DNA from: Phoenix dactylifera
Lineage: Eukaryota > Streptophyta > Magnoliopsida > Arecales > Arecaceae
Length of the DNA stretch: 64,000 bases
Reading direction: 5' to 3'
NCBI RefSeq assembly: GCF_009389715.1
Contig: NC_052407.1
Span: forward strand, 8,156,475-8,220,474
Positions 11,325 through 22,582 of this stretch are shown piece after piece. How positions within the stretch are numbered: position 1 is the stretch's first letter; the number at the start of each line of letters is the position of its first letter. Position numbers and translations under genes: made by a program. The notes beneath the pieces were generated by a model that was given only the letters and a program-made list of their open reading frames with translations, made no database searches and was not told the origin of the DNA.

Positions 11325-12230
11325 TTTTTTTTTTTTTGCTAAAAATGGATATTTCATACAATGTGTGTACGAATACATCCAAAAAAGTCAAGATACAACA
11401 ACTCGCGGAGAGCAGGTGGCAGCTCCCCTTTTCCTGACAAAAGGGTGTACCCTGAGTGATGGGCCGCATGGGCCGCCACCCAGTCGGCCGCCCCATTAGC
11501 TTCTTTGAATACATGCTTAGCCTGGAAGGCCCTTCCATCTCTCATCATCATCCCTATGTCACGGATCAAGGGGTGGTCTGTACCGTCACCCGTCGACCCC
11601 CTCTGAATCCACCCGATAACCGTGGCCGAGTCGCCCTCCAGGATGATCGAACTGGCCTGCAGAACCATCCTCGCATAACGCATACCCGTCGAGGTAGCTC
11701 GCAGCTCTGCCTCCGGAACCGACGTGTCAAACATCTGGCAGCCGCCTGCTGCCATCACCCTGGAGTGCGGGCCTTGTATGATAAAGCATGTACCACTCAA
11801 CATACCGCCGTCCAGCACCGACCCGTCAAAATTAACCTTGAGGAAGCTCGGGGGTGGGGGCTTCCAAGTGAAAAACACCATCTGGGGGGCTGCCGAGGCA
11901 GAAGGGGGGCCCCAGGTGTCCCGAGTTATCAAAGGTCTATCTGAAGAGGGGGTGAGCATAATCTCTGAGGCCTATGCACGAGCAAGCTCCGCAGCAAACC
12001 TCGATGACACCCTGCGCTCACCGAAAGTACGAGCGTTCCTTGTCAGCCAAATCTGATGCGCTATGCAAGTCGCTCTAATGGCCTCCTAACAAGTCCTCGA
12101 ATTGGCCAGCCACTGCTGTATCATATGAAGGAACTGTAGCCTCTCGCTTCGGGCCTTCCGCAGGATCCCAGCCCACAGCAGAGAGTTATACCTTGGCTAC
12201 GCAACCACTTCACTGTTTCTACTTTTTAGA
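11325..12230 (-). mobile_element. 5'-truncated LINE with C-terminal RNase H
   Basis: On the minus strand, 11959-11354 encodes a plant LINE-type RNase H: FLKVNFDGS (first Asp), PEAELRA (Glu), LEGDSATVIGW (Asp) and FKEANGAADWVA at the end. Upstream, to about 12230, frames broken by stops still show the linker to the reverse transcriptase (LARSER-like, AHQIWLTRNARTF). The T-run at 11325-11337 is the poly(A) tail read on the plus strand. Reverse transcriptase and endonuclease are absent, so it is a dead-on-arrival copy. Confidence 0.8.
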
Positions 12231-12519
12231 AATTAAATAGATGACAGCCACCTCCACCAGATGCTTGCGAAGGAGGCCACGCGTCAAAGTACCACAAGCC
12301 TAATTTGGTCCACTTGTAACCACCAATGGGACCCATATCTTGGCCCGCATCCGCATGTTGCAAGAAAACACCATTAGCCTCGTTCCAGCTCTCAGCTGTA
12401 ATTGTCTAGATACATCCCATTAGCAGCTGGCGACGATGGTCAAATCACGCGATGGAAAAGTAGACATCCTTCGGTGCTGATTTAGCGGAAGTTAAATTTT
12501 TAAATAAAAAAATTTTGAT
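12231..12519. other. Spacer between LINE and LTR-like repeat
   Basis: This may be further decayed LINE sequence; nothing can be read with confidence. Confidence 0.3.
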
Positions 12520-13155
12520 CGAGAAGGATCTTTAGACTCAATATAGACCATATTGACTACTACGAGTAGAACTAGATAGAGTCCAAGGGAAAGATCTGCC
12601 ATATTGAAAAGCCAAGTCATAGACCAACCTTTTAGAAGCCATAATTTGGTCACACAATGTCTGATTGAAGTAGTTTTTTTAAACAAATTGAATAAATTTT
12701 TGAGAGCTATGGCTTTGGGCCAATAACCTAAGAGGTTTAATCGGGCCAAAATTCCATCTTTTAGCCTTTGAACCAGGCTAGTTAGACCAAAACTTTTCTT
12801 TTGGAAAAGGCTTGGATCGGATGTTATCTTCCAATCTGTGAAGAATTTAGTAGGACGATATAAGGTAAATTTGATGTAAAAGTTGAGTTCTTCCTTCAAT
12901 AGAATTTTATTTTTTTAATTAATTTTTATTAGTCAATTTACTTTTGAAGATCTAGTGCTATTCAAACTAGGAGAGAAATCCTATCCAAATTATGAAAGAG
13001 AAGACGTCACTGGTATTATAAATAAGAATTATATACCTTAGTTTAGGAGATGGAGATTATCGATTAAAGAAGAAAAAAACTTAAAACTTATTTTTGTAAT
13101 TCTACTGTCTTCTAATTTTGTTTTGAGCGATTTGAATTGAGTGGGCTGAGAAAAA
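12520..13155 (+). repeat. LTR-like dispersed repeat, copy 2
   Basis: It aligns with 1370-2015 block by block, including TAGAATTTTATTTTTTTAATT..ATTAGTCA, the TATTATAAATAAG TATA-like box and GATTTGAATTGAGTGGGCTGAG. I read the pair as old solo LTRs. Confidence 0.5.
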
Positions 13156-13275
13156 GCTATGGTGAGGTGGTGCTAGGAGAGGAAGCCCCAGATGTTTCAT
13201 AAGATGTGGATTTGGGCCATGGTAGAAGTGGAAGAAGGGATTATCGCCTAATCGAGGGGATGATGGAAGTTGAAC

Positions 13276-13323
<48 letters not shown>

Positions 13324-13959
13324 GCGCAGAAGGGTAGGGTGGGAGGAGTTAGAGAGGAAGTTGTAGGAAATGGAGCACCCAATGAATCGGAGAGGGGTAG
13401 AAGCATTTGGACTTGAAATTTCGATTGTACTCACCAAAAATAGACAGCTAAGATGATCCTCTATTTTTTGAAAAAAAAAGTAAAAAAAAGCACCATAGCA
13501 ATCTCCAATAAAACAATGTAAAGTAAAGTCAAATTGGTCTTTTAAGTCAAGAAGAAAACAAATTATCCATTGATGGGCAATCGTGTCCCAAAGTAGAAAA
13601 GATAAGAGTCGGCAACTCAGTTCCACTTTCTGAAATCACCATTTATATGTATCTGTTTATCACAAGCTTTTAAGTCTCGATATGTCATTTAGAGATCAAG
13701 ACAAATTGATATAATTGGTATATAGATTTGAAGTTTGAGATAGATAAAACATAGTCTTATTTCGGAAAATAGTTGCATTGGAAATAAGAGATGATATTAG
13801 ATACGCATTTTTCTAAAATATAATTAATAGATTACCTCTAAATTTGTTATGATAGCTGTTGTGCTTTTGATGAGTATTGTTTTAACAATGCCTTCAAAAT
13901 AAATTACTAAAACAAAAGGTAAGATTGATATATACAATAAGAAGACCCTCTTCCAAATG
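13156..13959. other. Intergenic DNA with an (AG)n microsatellite
   Basis: A pure (GA/AG) run of about 44 bp occupies 13277-13320. The surrounding frames on the minus strand are Ser/Leu-rich by-products. Confidence 0.6.
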
Positions 13960-14740
13960 GGATATAACAAGATAAATGGAGAATAGGTCAAGATCAAAGG
14001 GAATGTCAGGGGGAATGAGGAAGAAGAAGAAGAAAGAATAGAGGAAGCCCCTATGGAAGGGACCTTCAGGACCTTCAGCTCCAGCATAGGAACAAGTCAA
14101 TGAAGAAAGGACTGAGCTTGAAGGTAATTTTGTAGTGGATGATGAGGTCGTTGAGGGAATTTATGAGAGAATCATCAGAGAAGGTTCACTGGTAACAGAG
14201 GATTTGGTGATGGCTGAGAATTTCAAAAGATTCACTCAGAAATTTCTTCAGCAGGTACTGAACATACTGACTTAGAAGGTGTACATCAAAGTGGCAGAAA
14301 AAGTTCTAAATGATCCAAGGATCAATGCAGCTACTCAGAGGGAGTCTACAATTGCGCCACAAAGCAGCACTTTTATAGAGATGATAACCAATATCAACTA
14401 CCAACTCAGTGCCATCAACACAAAGGTGGACTATCTACATCTAAAGGTGAGCAATTTGGACTCAGAGGTCAAGGATGTGGAGAAAATTATCTATGAAGAG
14501 AACTTGAACCTCAAGGCAGCTGCTAGAAGGCTTGGCACTGAAGTGGAGAAGGGACTTGGTCTACTTAAGGAGCAGAATCAGAAGTTCAATGATACCCTTC
14601 TTGTCTCCTCAACTAAAGTTATCCAAAAGCTTGAACAAAGTTGTCGAGCAGCTAAATAGGCCCACCTCTTCTACAATTCAGCCTCCTAGAGGCCCCATGT
14701 TGGGCTAGGCCCCTGAATGCCATATTGAAATCATCACTTA
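13960..14740 (+). pseudogene. Decayed extra ORF of a Sirevirus-like copia element
   Basis: One reading frame, interrupted by stops near 13968, 14037, 14081 and 14273, runs to the stop at 14657-14659. Its last 126 codons (from 14279) are alpha-helical and heptad-like (KVDYLHLKVSNLDSEVKDVEKIIYEEN..), suggesting a coiled coil. Position just before polypurine tracts and an LTR-like region fits the extra (envelope-like) ORF that sits between pol and the 3' LTR in Sireviruses. No membrane segment or virus-type glycoprotein feature is visible. Confidence 0.45.
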
Positions 14741-15214
14741 TCCTAAAAGCTTAAGCTGATAGGATGAGGTAGATTTATTTATATATTTTCTTACAAACAA
14801 ACCATATCTAGACCATCCTTTAGACCCTCAGGTTCTGCATCCTGGAAAGGATCCACTAAACCTAAGGGGGAGAGTAGTTCTAGTTTAGAAGAGAGAGTAG
14901 GACTAGATCTTTGAATGTAAATGCTTTCTGCATGTACTTGTAAACTTCTTTTGTAAAAATAAAAGTTTCTTTATTTCAATTATATCTTTGTATTTTAGTG
15001 GTTGTTTGTGCTCTCTATTTTTGAATATCCTACTCTGATACTTTTCTCATGTTGTACTTGCTATGATACATTCTCCCAACTTTTGATGTTGACAAGAAGG
15101 GGGAGAATCATCAAGAGTATATGCATGCCAAAAAGTTTCTAATAAGCGGAGAATCCTAAATGCATAAGGGAAAATACTAAAAATGAGGAAAGTATCATCT
15201 GAAAGGGGGACTAT
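14741..15214 (+). other. Polypurine-tract region of the Sirevirus-like element
   Basis: Three G-rich tracts occur in series: CTAAGGGGGAGAG near 14865, GACAAGAAGGGGGAGAA near 15091, and GAAAGGGGGA at 15201-15210 just before the presumed LTR start. The phrase TTTTGATGTTGACAAGAAGGGGGAG is characteristic of copia elements before the 3' LTR. Multiple tracts are a known Sirevirus trait. Confidence 0.5.
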
Positions 15215-16297
15215 TGTAAGAAAGGGGTGATCTATAATCTGAAACTCTAAATCTGAATCCTTAAATGCTCTGAAACAATGTATTCTGGTACATTTGAAAA
15301 TCTGAAACTTTAAATACTTTGAACATACAATGCTCCTGTAAAGTGCTATAATACTTGATAAAATTTTAAAACGGACAAACTCTAGTGCTTTGATATACTC
15401 AGTGATATGCTTTGATATACTTCAATTCAGGATCTGATACTATTTACTAGCCTAAGGTAAATTATGTTCTTATTGCATATACTTAAACGTCTTGTCATAA
15501 AAAAGGGAAGATCATTTGGGAGATACTAAGTTGTTTGACTTTGCCTTAGGAAAAGGAAAAAAGAAAGTTACAAGATTTTACTATGAGGAGCCGACTCCTA
15601 GGATGGAGGAGTCTACCCCTCTGAATGGAGGAGAAGATTCATAGATGAAGAACCGTCTCAAGCTCATTTGAGGAGCTGTCTCTCATATCTGAGAGCTGTA
15701 CAGAGTAGACAAGAGTCATCTCCAACTGGAACGGAGTCATCTCCCAGACCTTAATCTTTAGCAAATCAGGGAGGAGTCATCTCCATGACGTTAGAAGTCA
15801 TCTCCAAGGGACTAGCGCAGAACTACAGATCTCAGGAGTTATCCTTGGTGCCTCAGGAGTCGCCTCCAGTTCACAAGCGTCGACTGCGCTACCGAGGAGT
15901 CACCACCAGATGGAAGGAGCTGTAGACTAGTTGTCGTCTCGGCATACCTGGAGTCATCCCCAGTTCTAAATAGCTAACCGATAGAATGTCAGGAGTCATC
16001 TCCAGAAGATCAGGAGTCATCTTCCAAAAACCAAGCTAACTGCAAACCATTAGGAGTCATCTCAAGCTACTAAGAAGTGGCCTCATACGTCAAGGAGCTA
16101 TTCAAACAAAAGATCGGGAGTCATATCCAGGTGACCAAAAGTCATCTGCAGGTGACCGGGCAAAAAGACTGACTTGAAGGGTCGTCTCCATGAATCTCGG
16201 GAGTCGTCCTATATAGTTCAAAATTCAACTCTCAAAACTTCCGATTGTCAGGAGCCATCTTCTCACTAGAAGGAGTCCCTTACAAAAATGTATTTTG
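15215..16297 (+). mobile_element. Sirevirus-like 3' LTR with repeated palindromic boxes
   Basis: The presumed LTR starts TGTAAG at 15215 after the polypurine tract. Between 15590 and 16280 an imperfect palindrome GGAGTCATCTCC (variants GGAGTCGCCTCC, GAGTCATCTCC, GGAGTTATCC) recurs some twenty times. Palindrome clusters in LTRs are reported for Sireviruses. The right border is unknown because a SINE is inserted at 16317 and the sequence beyond it has decayed. Confidence 0.5.
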
Positions 16298-16686
16298 AAG
16301 AGGCAAATTAAAAGCAACTAAGGTGGTAGCTCAGTAAAACTGGGCCTTACTTCCTACTCCGTGGTTCCGAGTTCGAAACGTGTGGACGTCGATTAAATTA
16401 AGGAGACTGGATGCTCCCTGCTCGGACACGTGAACTGAAAGGGTTTATTGGTCTACTGGTAGCCTCAATGGTGCTGAGATGACGTACTCACACATAGGTG
16501 TTGGTCTCAATGGAGGAAGCCCACTGGTCGGAAAGGGCACGCGGAAACTTGCGACCTGCATCGAACATTCCCCAGTGAAAGGGAGGCTCTGAGGGTTGCT
16601 GAGTTTATCCCTCCCCCCCCCCCCCCCCTATTTTTCACCAAAAAAAAGGAAAAAGAAAAAAAAGAAAAGAGGCAAATTAAAAAGCA
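16298..16686 (+). mobile_element. tRNA-derived SINE with target-site duplications
   Basis: The body (16317-16666) begins with a tRNA-like head: A box TGGTAGCTCAGT (16324-16335) and B box GTTCGAAAC (16371-16379), the internal RNA polymerase III promoter. It ends in a pyrimidine tract and an A-rich tail. It is flanked by AAGAGGCAAATTAAAAGCA (16298-16316) and the same sequence with one extra A (16667-16686), a target duplication typical of LINE-mediated insertion. The C-run at 16613-16628 is part of the element. Confidence 0.85.
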
Positions 16687-17671
16687 GTTTTTTTTAAAGC
16701 TTTATTTTAAGAAATAAAAACCATTTTTAAATGTTAAAAAAATGTTTATTTTAAAAATAAAGTTTGGTGTTCTAAACTATTTTATTTTGCTTGAGATTGA
16801 AAAAATTATTTTGATTTATTTCAGAAATAAAAATTATATATATATTTAGGTAAATATTTGATTATAAATGAAGAAAAACAAAGTAGAATAATATCATAAT
16901 TAGTGAAAAACTTTCTTTCATAGAAGACATTGAGGAGCATGCATCTGGCTAATCTAAATGTTAAAACAAGATGAAATCAACAAAAATAAAAAAGAATTTT
17001 TTGTGTATATACTCTATTAAATGTGTAAAATTGTATGAATACTATTGTAAAGTAGCTATTTGCGTGTATATCTTTATAAATTTTTCTTTTATATATCTAT
17101 CTATTAGGAGTATTTCAGTCATTTAACTTCAAACTACTAATTTCTTAACCGTGTTAGATGTTGTAGGTACATATGTAAGAAAAAAAAGAAGAAGAATATA
17201 CATGCAAAACAAGTGTTTTATGAAGGTATATATTCAAATATCACTTTTGGAAGATATTTTTGCATATTCGAATATTTAGAAAGATATACACGCAAAAACA
17301 CCCTACAGAAAAATTCTTGATTTTGGTTTGTAATTAATATAAACATCATAGTCATATATGTATGTGTGTGTGTGTGTATATATATGTATATATATACGTA
17401 TAAGCTAAATTTGTATTTCAAAATTTTCAAAAATGGTTACATTGAACATGACTTTATATACTTTGGAACCATCATGATCTTGCTAAATCTTTACCTTATC
17501 TATAGATTCATTTGTGAAATTATGTACAGATATGCACCATAAAAACATACAATATTGTTTCTTGCCTATCACACAAATGGCCTTATTGGTCATCTTCAAA
17601 ATTCAGAACCGTGCACGGATTGATGACCGACCGACCACGGAAATGACGAATATTTAGGAAACTCCGACTGG
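16687..17671. other. AT-rich intergenic DNA
   Basis: Homopolymer-rich, with a short (TG)n(TA)n microsatellite at about 17357-17400. No gene is seen. Confidence 0.5.
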
Positions 17672-17765
17672 TTGACTCAGGTTTGGTCAAACCTGGGTCA
17701 ATTCCAACCCATGACCCAGTTAAAATTCCTTCCGCGGTTCACAACTTTAAACGTTCAACGGTCAA
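17672..17765 (+). promoter_or_regulatory. W-box cluster upstream of the PUB gene
   Basis: Four TTGAC(C/T) cores occur in 94 bp: TTGACT at 17672 (plus), and GGTCAA (minus-strand TTGACC) at 17685, 17696 and 17760. These are WRKY-factor binding cores. They end about 70 bp before the TATA box, a place compatible with defence- or elicitor-responsive control known for PUB20-24-type genes. Regulation itself is inferred. Confidence 0.6.
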
Positions 17766-17833
17766 CATTCAAAGCTTTGAAACCGTCCGCGTTTACTACG
17801 CTGTTCAAAACTTTTTAGACTCTCACACACGCA

Positions 17834-17839
17834 TATAAA
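17834..17839 (+). promoter_or_regulatory. TATA box of the PUB gene
   Basis: GCATATAAACACC lies 110 bp before the chosen start codon, followed by a CT-rich leader (TCTCTCTCTCTCTCACTC) typical of plant 5' UTRs. It implies a transcription start near 17865, which excludes the earlier in-frame ATG at 17847. Confidence 0.65.
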
Positions 17840-17948
17840 CACCCCCTTGCCTCTCTTTCTTCCCCTCCTCATTCCAAGTGCGAGTTCTCTGAATCCATCT
17901 CTTTCTTTCTCCTTCGTAATCTCTCTCTCTCTCTCTCACTCTCTTACC

Positions 17949-19289
17949 ATGGCCTCCACTTGGAGGGCCCTGAAACCCCGCCGGAAGATCCCCTTCATCC
18001 AGAGGAACCCTGCGGCCGGGAATTTGAACATGGAGCCATCAATCCCAACCCATTTCCGCTGCCCAATATCGCTTGACCTTATGAGGGATCCGGTGACGGT
18101 GTCCACCGGAATCACCTACGACCGACAGAGCATCGAGACATGGTTCGAGCTTGGGAGACAGACATGCCCGGTCACCTACAAGGTGCTAACGACCGAAGAC
18201 CTCATACCCAACCACTCCCTAAGGAGGATGATACAAGATTGGTGTGCCTCAAATCGCTCATCAGGCATCGAAAGAATCCCCACACCGCGGATCCCGGTGG
18301 CTCCGACCCAGGTATCGGAGCCGCTATCAGAGATCGCTTCAGCTAGCGCGAGAGGAGATCATGTCCGGTGCCAAGAATTGGTGGCAAAGATCAAAGCTTT
18401 GGGGAGGGAGAGCGAGCGGAATCGGAGGTGCATCATCTCGGGTGGTGCTGTCCATATTCTGTCAGCCTCTTTCAGTGAATTGGCTGCAGGATCTTTTGAT
18501 AGCTCAACCTCAGGGGTATTGGAGGAGCTCCTGTCAGCGCTGACTGCTTTCTCTCCTCTTGATAAGGAGGCTCACAGGCACATTGGATCACCCGAATCTC
18601 TTAAATCCTTGGTCTCGATCCTAAAATGTGGAGATTTGGCAGGAAGGCTTAATGCTGCCTTGATGCTAAAAGATCTCGTATCTTCGTTGGATATTGACCG
18701 TGTCAATCTGGTGGCAGAGACCTATGGATTGATCGAAGCACTGGTCAAACTTATCGAGCAACCTGTTTCACCTCAAGCCACAAAAGCCTCTTTGGTGGCC
18801 ACCTTCTATTTGGTTTCCTCAAGCGAGATCACTGCAACGAAGTTTGCGGAGATGGGGTTGGTCTCCCTGCTTCTAGAGATCCTCGTTGATTCAGATAAGA
18901 GCATGGTCGAGAAGGCTTTGGCTGTCCTTGATGGAGTTCTTAACTGCAAGAAAGGCAGAGAGACAGCTTATGATCATTCGCTCGCCATGCCCGTCTTGGT
19001 TAAGAAGCTGCTTCGTGTTTCAGACATGGCAACCGAGTTTGCCGTCTCGGCGCTGTGGAAGCTCTGCAAGAATTGTAAGCAGGAAAGAGGGGAGATAGCA
19101 GGGGAAGAGTGCTTGGTGGAGACTCTCCAAGTGGGGGCATTTCAGAAGCTATTGCTCCTGTTGCAGGTGGGATGCAGTGGTGCAACCAAGGTGAAGGCAA
19201 GCGATTTACTGAAGCTTTTGAATGGCGCGAGGAGGATGGGGGACTGCATTGGAACTGCGGATTTTAGGGGACTAAAGAGATCCTTCTAA
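17949..19289 (+). CDS. U-box/ARM E3 ubiquitin ligase, PUB20/21-like
   Basis: An intronless 446-residue protein. The U-box spans about residues 33-107 with the family signature IPTHFRCPISLDLMRDPVTV, TGITYDRQSIETWF, CPVT and LIPNHSLRRMIQDWC; it binds the E2 enzyme and catalyses ubiquitin transfer to substrates. The remainder (~130-430) is Leu-rich helical repeats of the armadillo type, the usual substrate-binding part. Length and order match the U-box domain-containing protein 20/21 group. I chose the ATG at 17949 (ACCATGGCC, good context) because it lies in the right place after the TATA box; an upstream in-frame ATG at 17847 would add a Ser/Leu-rich, UTR-like segment. Family members act in the cytosol in stress and immunity signalling. 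The substrate here is unknown. Confidence 0.92.
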   Translation: MASTWRALKPRRKIPFIQRNPAAGNLNMEPSIPTHFRCPISLDLMRDPVTVSTGITYDRQSIETWFELGRQTCPVTYKVLTTEDLIPNHSLRRMIQDWCASNRSSGIERIPTPRIPVAPTQVSEPLSEIASASARGDHVRCQELVAKIKALGRESERNRRCIISGGAVHILSASFSELAAGSFDSSTSGVLEELLSALTAFSPLDKEAHRHIGSPESLKSLVSILKCGDLAGRLNAALMLKDLVSSLDIDRVNLVAETYGLIEALVKLIEQPVSPQATKASLVATFYLVSSSEITATKFAEMGLVSLLLEILVDSDKSMVEKALAVLDGVLNCKKGRETAYDHSLAMPVLVKKLLRVSDMATEFAVSALWKLCKNCKQERGEIAGEECLVETLQVGAFQKLLLLLQVGCSGATKVKASDLLKLLNGARRMGDCIGTADFRGLKRSF

Positions 19290-20949
19290 TTGTTCAGATG
19301 ATTGAACAGTAGGAAAAGAGAGAACATATAAAACTTTAGATTTTGTGAATATTCAGTGTACAGAGATATGAAGATTCTTTTGTTAGGAAATACAAATTGA
19401 TTCATTATTTACTACAAAGTAAATGGTTCATGCTGTGTTTGAATGGTGCCATTGTAGTGATTCTTTGATCTATGGCATATAGAACTAATAGCTTACCTAT
19501 CATAGCCATAGTCGCAATTTCTGAATTACATGATAATTCACTCACAACTAATAAATTACCCAACAGCATTACAATTGTCCAAAAAATTATGAATTTTAAT
19601 CAATTTTTTCATAGATCACTGAATAATTCATCAGTTTCATCCATTGTAAATGATAATTTACAGCATATGCATGTAGCATTTGGAGGCTATTATCCATTTT
19701 CTTTTTTAATATGAAGGTTACTAACATCAATTTTGTTTTGATTCTTGTGAATTTTGATCATATATTTTTATTGTTATTATGACCGTTGCTGCAGTTGCTA
19801 TTTCTTGTTTTTGCATCCCACATGCACTCGTACATGATCAAAATTAATTTCTACCTGGGGATTTTGTTTTGATCATACTAATAATTCTGAAAATTTTCTC
19901 TCCTTTAGTCTAATCATTTACCCATATAATATCTTTACCATTTAATGTCAATTAAATATAATAGATTAAACAGAATAACATAATGCAACAAACAGCGCAA
20001 ACGCTGATATTAATTTTAGGAACATAAAATGCCGGCAAGCATTCATCTCTCTCCTCAGTCTAATTCATGAGGCAAAAAATGTTAGGCCTGGAGCAGAAGT
20101 TGTTACTTGAATATCTAGATTACCAAAACATTTGAGAACTGAACCAAGTTTCAGATGCTAGAAAGCTGGATCCATCATTATGCTCAGAAAACTATAGTTA
20201 TTGTGTTGGTCGATCCAATCTAAAATTTCTCAAGATAGAAGATGACATAGCTTCTATATCTTAGCTAATATTTCTCAGCACTTTTTTCTTCTTTATATTG
20301 TCATAGATTTTCGAGAAACTAATTAACATTAAAATCAACAAATAAATTGATAAGTTGTCCAAATATTTTTCTTCATATTTTATTTTTCTGTTTTAATTGA
20401 ATTCTCTCTGAGGTTATCCCTTCACCTCCTTGTTATCAATTCATGAATTTAATCAAATGTTGGTTCTTCACTTCTTCTGCACCATGCTTGTTAAAGTGAA
20501 AAATGATAGCTAGTCCTAATTTTGTACTATAAATTGTACAATAACAACAGTCTATTTCAATATATATTCTGGTCATTGCCATTGATATCGCTAGCTTCAT
20601 GCTTGTACCTTTGCTAAGATAGTCGGAGTTTAAAACAATATACATGATTACAAATATGACCAATTCAATCGTTGATCTTTTAACGTGTTAGCTGAAGCTT
20701 GAAGTCTGGTCTGTCAAATTCCCTGTTAAAGAAAAATGGTTTGAAGTACGTGCTCAATTGGTGCGCAGAAAAATTTCTTGCAGCCAAGCATGCAAGTAAC
20801 CTGTGCGAATTTTGGCGTGCATGAAATGGGCTCCAAGGAAAGGGCGTTCTTTTTACTCCAGTTTGATTTCTTTTTAAAAGGTTTAAGACATGCCAAGACT
20901 TCTAAAGAAGGGGTTGGGATGCAGGAGTGGCCCAATATATTTGGAGGCC
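19290..20949. other. 3' flank of the PUB gene and AT-rich intergenic DNA
   Basis: No further gene or repeat is recognised. Confidence 0.4.
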
Positions 20950-21122
20950 TAAGGCCGTTTTGTCTTTAAGGCCTTCCCTATAGTGGGCCGGCCTAAGGCG
21001 AACTCCCAGGGGGGCTTTTTTTTTCCTATTTTGTCTTTAAGGCCTTTCCTGCAGTGGGCCTTCTTTGGGCCGGGGTCGTAGGCGACCGCCTCAGTCGCCT
21101 AAGGATTGGGCCGGCCCTGTTG
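20950..21122 (-). mobile_element. GC-rich transposon terminus (hAT-like), fragment
   Basis: The block ends GGATTGGGCCGGCCCTG; read from the minus strand this is CAGGGCCGGCCC followed by GCCTTAGG-type and GACTGAGGCGGTCGCCTA blocks, a terminus often seen in plant hAT-type elements. The phrase TTTTGTCTTTAAGGCCTT occurs twice. No transposase remains and the other terminus is unclear. Confidence 0.35.
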
Positions 21123-21540
21123 GGATGAAGCTGACCGGAGCCAACTCTGCTGCACGGGGTGGTCGGACTGCGTTGACATCTGGAGGAAGAGCTCGAGGAA
21201 ATGATAGATTGACGAAGAGTTGCCAATGTAACCTAAGCAACATTGTAGTTTCCCAGCCGGATCTAGGTATCGTTTCGCTTGTGCTTCTTTCAAGGGAAGC
21301 ATTTCGCATGGAAGGCAAGAAGAAGAGAACGAAAGAATCAACCACCCAACCTAGTCAATCAACTGGGGGAGTAGTGAAGGTAGTAGTGCTGGCTTTAACC
21401 AGAAATCCTCATCATCAACCGATCAAACTACTCATTCAACTCAGAGAAGCATCTAGGCAAAGCTCCACCCCCATCATTATACAGTTAGACAATAAGAGAT
21501 GAATGAGAAAATAGACTCAAAAGTGACATACTTGAAAGGT
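21123..21540. other. Intergenic DNA without recognised features
   Basis: Several overlapping frames on both strands exist but none shows a recognisable motif. Confidence 0.3.
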
Positions 21541-22010
21541 TGCTTCTTGAAAGAGGTGTCTCTTCAAAAGAGATGCATCTATTCATTTGTATGGAAGCAT
21601 CTTTTCATTTAAAAGATATGACTGTTAGCATGAAATACATGACTATTTGTAGGGATGTATCTATTCATTTGAATAGAAATAACATGCCTCTTCATTTGGT
21701 CTCTTTTCTAAATAGTCACCATGAACTCTATAAATAGAGCCTTCCTCCAATCATTTTAAATATTGAATTTTATTTAATTCATTTAGTTCTTTCATTCTAG
21801 AGTTCTTAGAGATCAGCATTAGTAAGTCCATTCGAAGAGAGTACAAAAACTCAGTTTTTGGTTCGCCATACAAAAATTTATAGATGTAGCATCCATATGC
21901 CACTGAGGTTGGATTCTTCAGAGTCCTGTATCAAGTGGAAAGTTATCTCTCAGCTTTCCTTTTATGGATCATCCAAGAAATATAAGTCCAACTAAATTTG
22001 GTTCCATGCT
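21541..22010 (+). repeat. Possible copia LTR with TATA box
   Basis: A run of related phrases (GAAAGAGGTGTCTCTTC, AAGAGATGCATCTATTCATTT, GGATGTATCTATTCATTT) precedes a TATAAATA box at 21729-21736 and a leader. This resembles LTR U3-R organisation of some Ty1/copia elements. No partner LTR or target duplication is seen. Confidence 0.35.
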
Positions 22011-22145
22011 ATGCCACAAGTCAATTTGTGAAATGTAGATGAGCTTTAGCCATATTAGTGCCTTAACTGTATCTTGACACATGCCCATCTATTACGTGAT
22101 GTTTTATCACATGGAAGAACAGAGAAATCTGTATCTATTCTCCAA

Positions 22146-22264
22146 CTCGATTCTCTTTGGATGGTGACAAATCTACTTCCATTTTGCCTTTTGTGCAAGA
22201 AGATCTCGATTCTCTTTGGATGGTGTCAAATCTACTTTCATTTTGCCTCTTGTGCAAGAAGATG
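22146..22264 (+). repeat. Tandem duplication of about 60 bp
   Basis: A ~60-bp unit starting CTCGATTCTCTTTGGATGGTG and ending GTGCAAGAAGAT occurs twice head to tail, with few differences. Confidence 0.8.
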
Positions 22265-22582
22265 ATGATCCTTGCTTTCCTCCCAACCTTACTTTGTGCA
22301 GAAAGAATAATTTTTTCTTCAAGTCGCTAGCACTGTTCATTGAGACTTTCCACCATAGTCTTCTGATTTTATTCCATGACCATCTGGCCCAGCTCTCATT
22401 TTCGTGCAGCTAGCACGTTGGAAGCTTGTCCTCATCCTCATATTCTTTGCAATAAAATCATGGCTTCCATCATAAAGAAGGAAGAAAGAGTTGCCACACC
22501 CGGAAGTCTACTCAGCTTTTTTGTCTGCAGTCCCATCAAAACATGGCCCTTCCGTCTTTCTTTTTTTTTATTTATTTATTTG

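Noticed and set aside
13261..13330. CRISPR-like or functional repeat
   Set aside because: It is a plain (AG)n microsatellite; no spacers exist.
16324..16395. A genuine tRNA gene
   Set aside because: A and B boxes are present but acceptor and anticodon stems do not pair; flanking duplications show it is a SINE head.
17847..17948. Upstream in-frame start of the PUB protein
   Set aside because: It falls about at the transcription start predicted from the TATA box and would add a Ser/Leu-rich segment encoded by the CT-rich leader.
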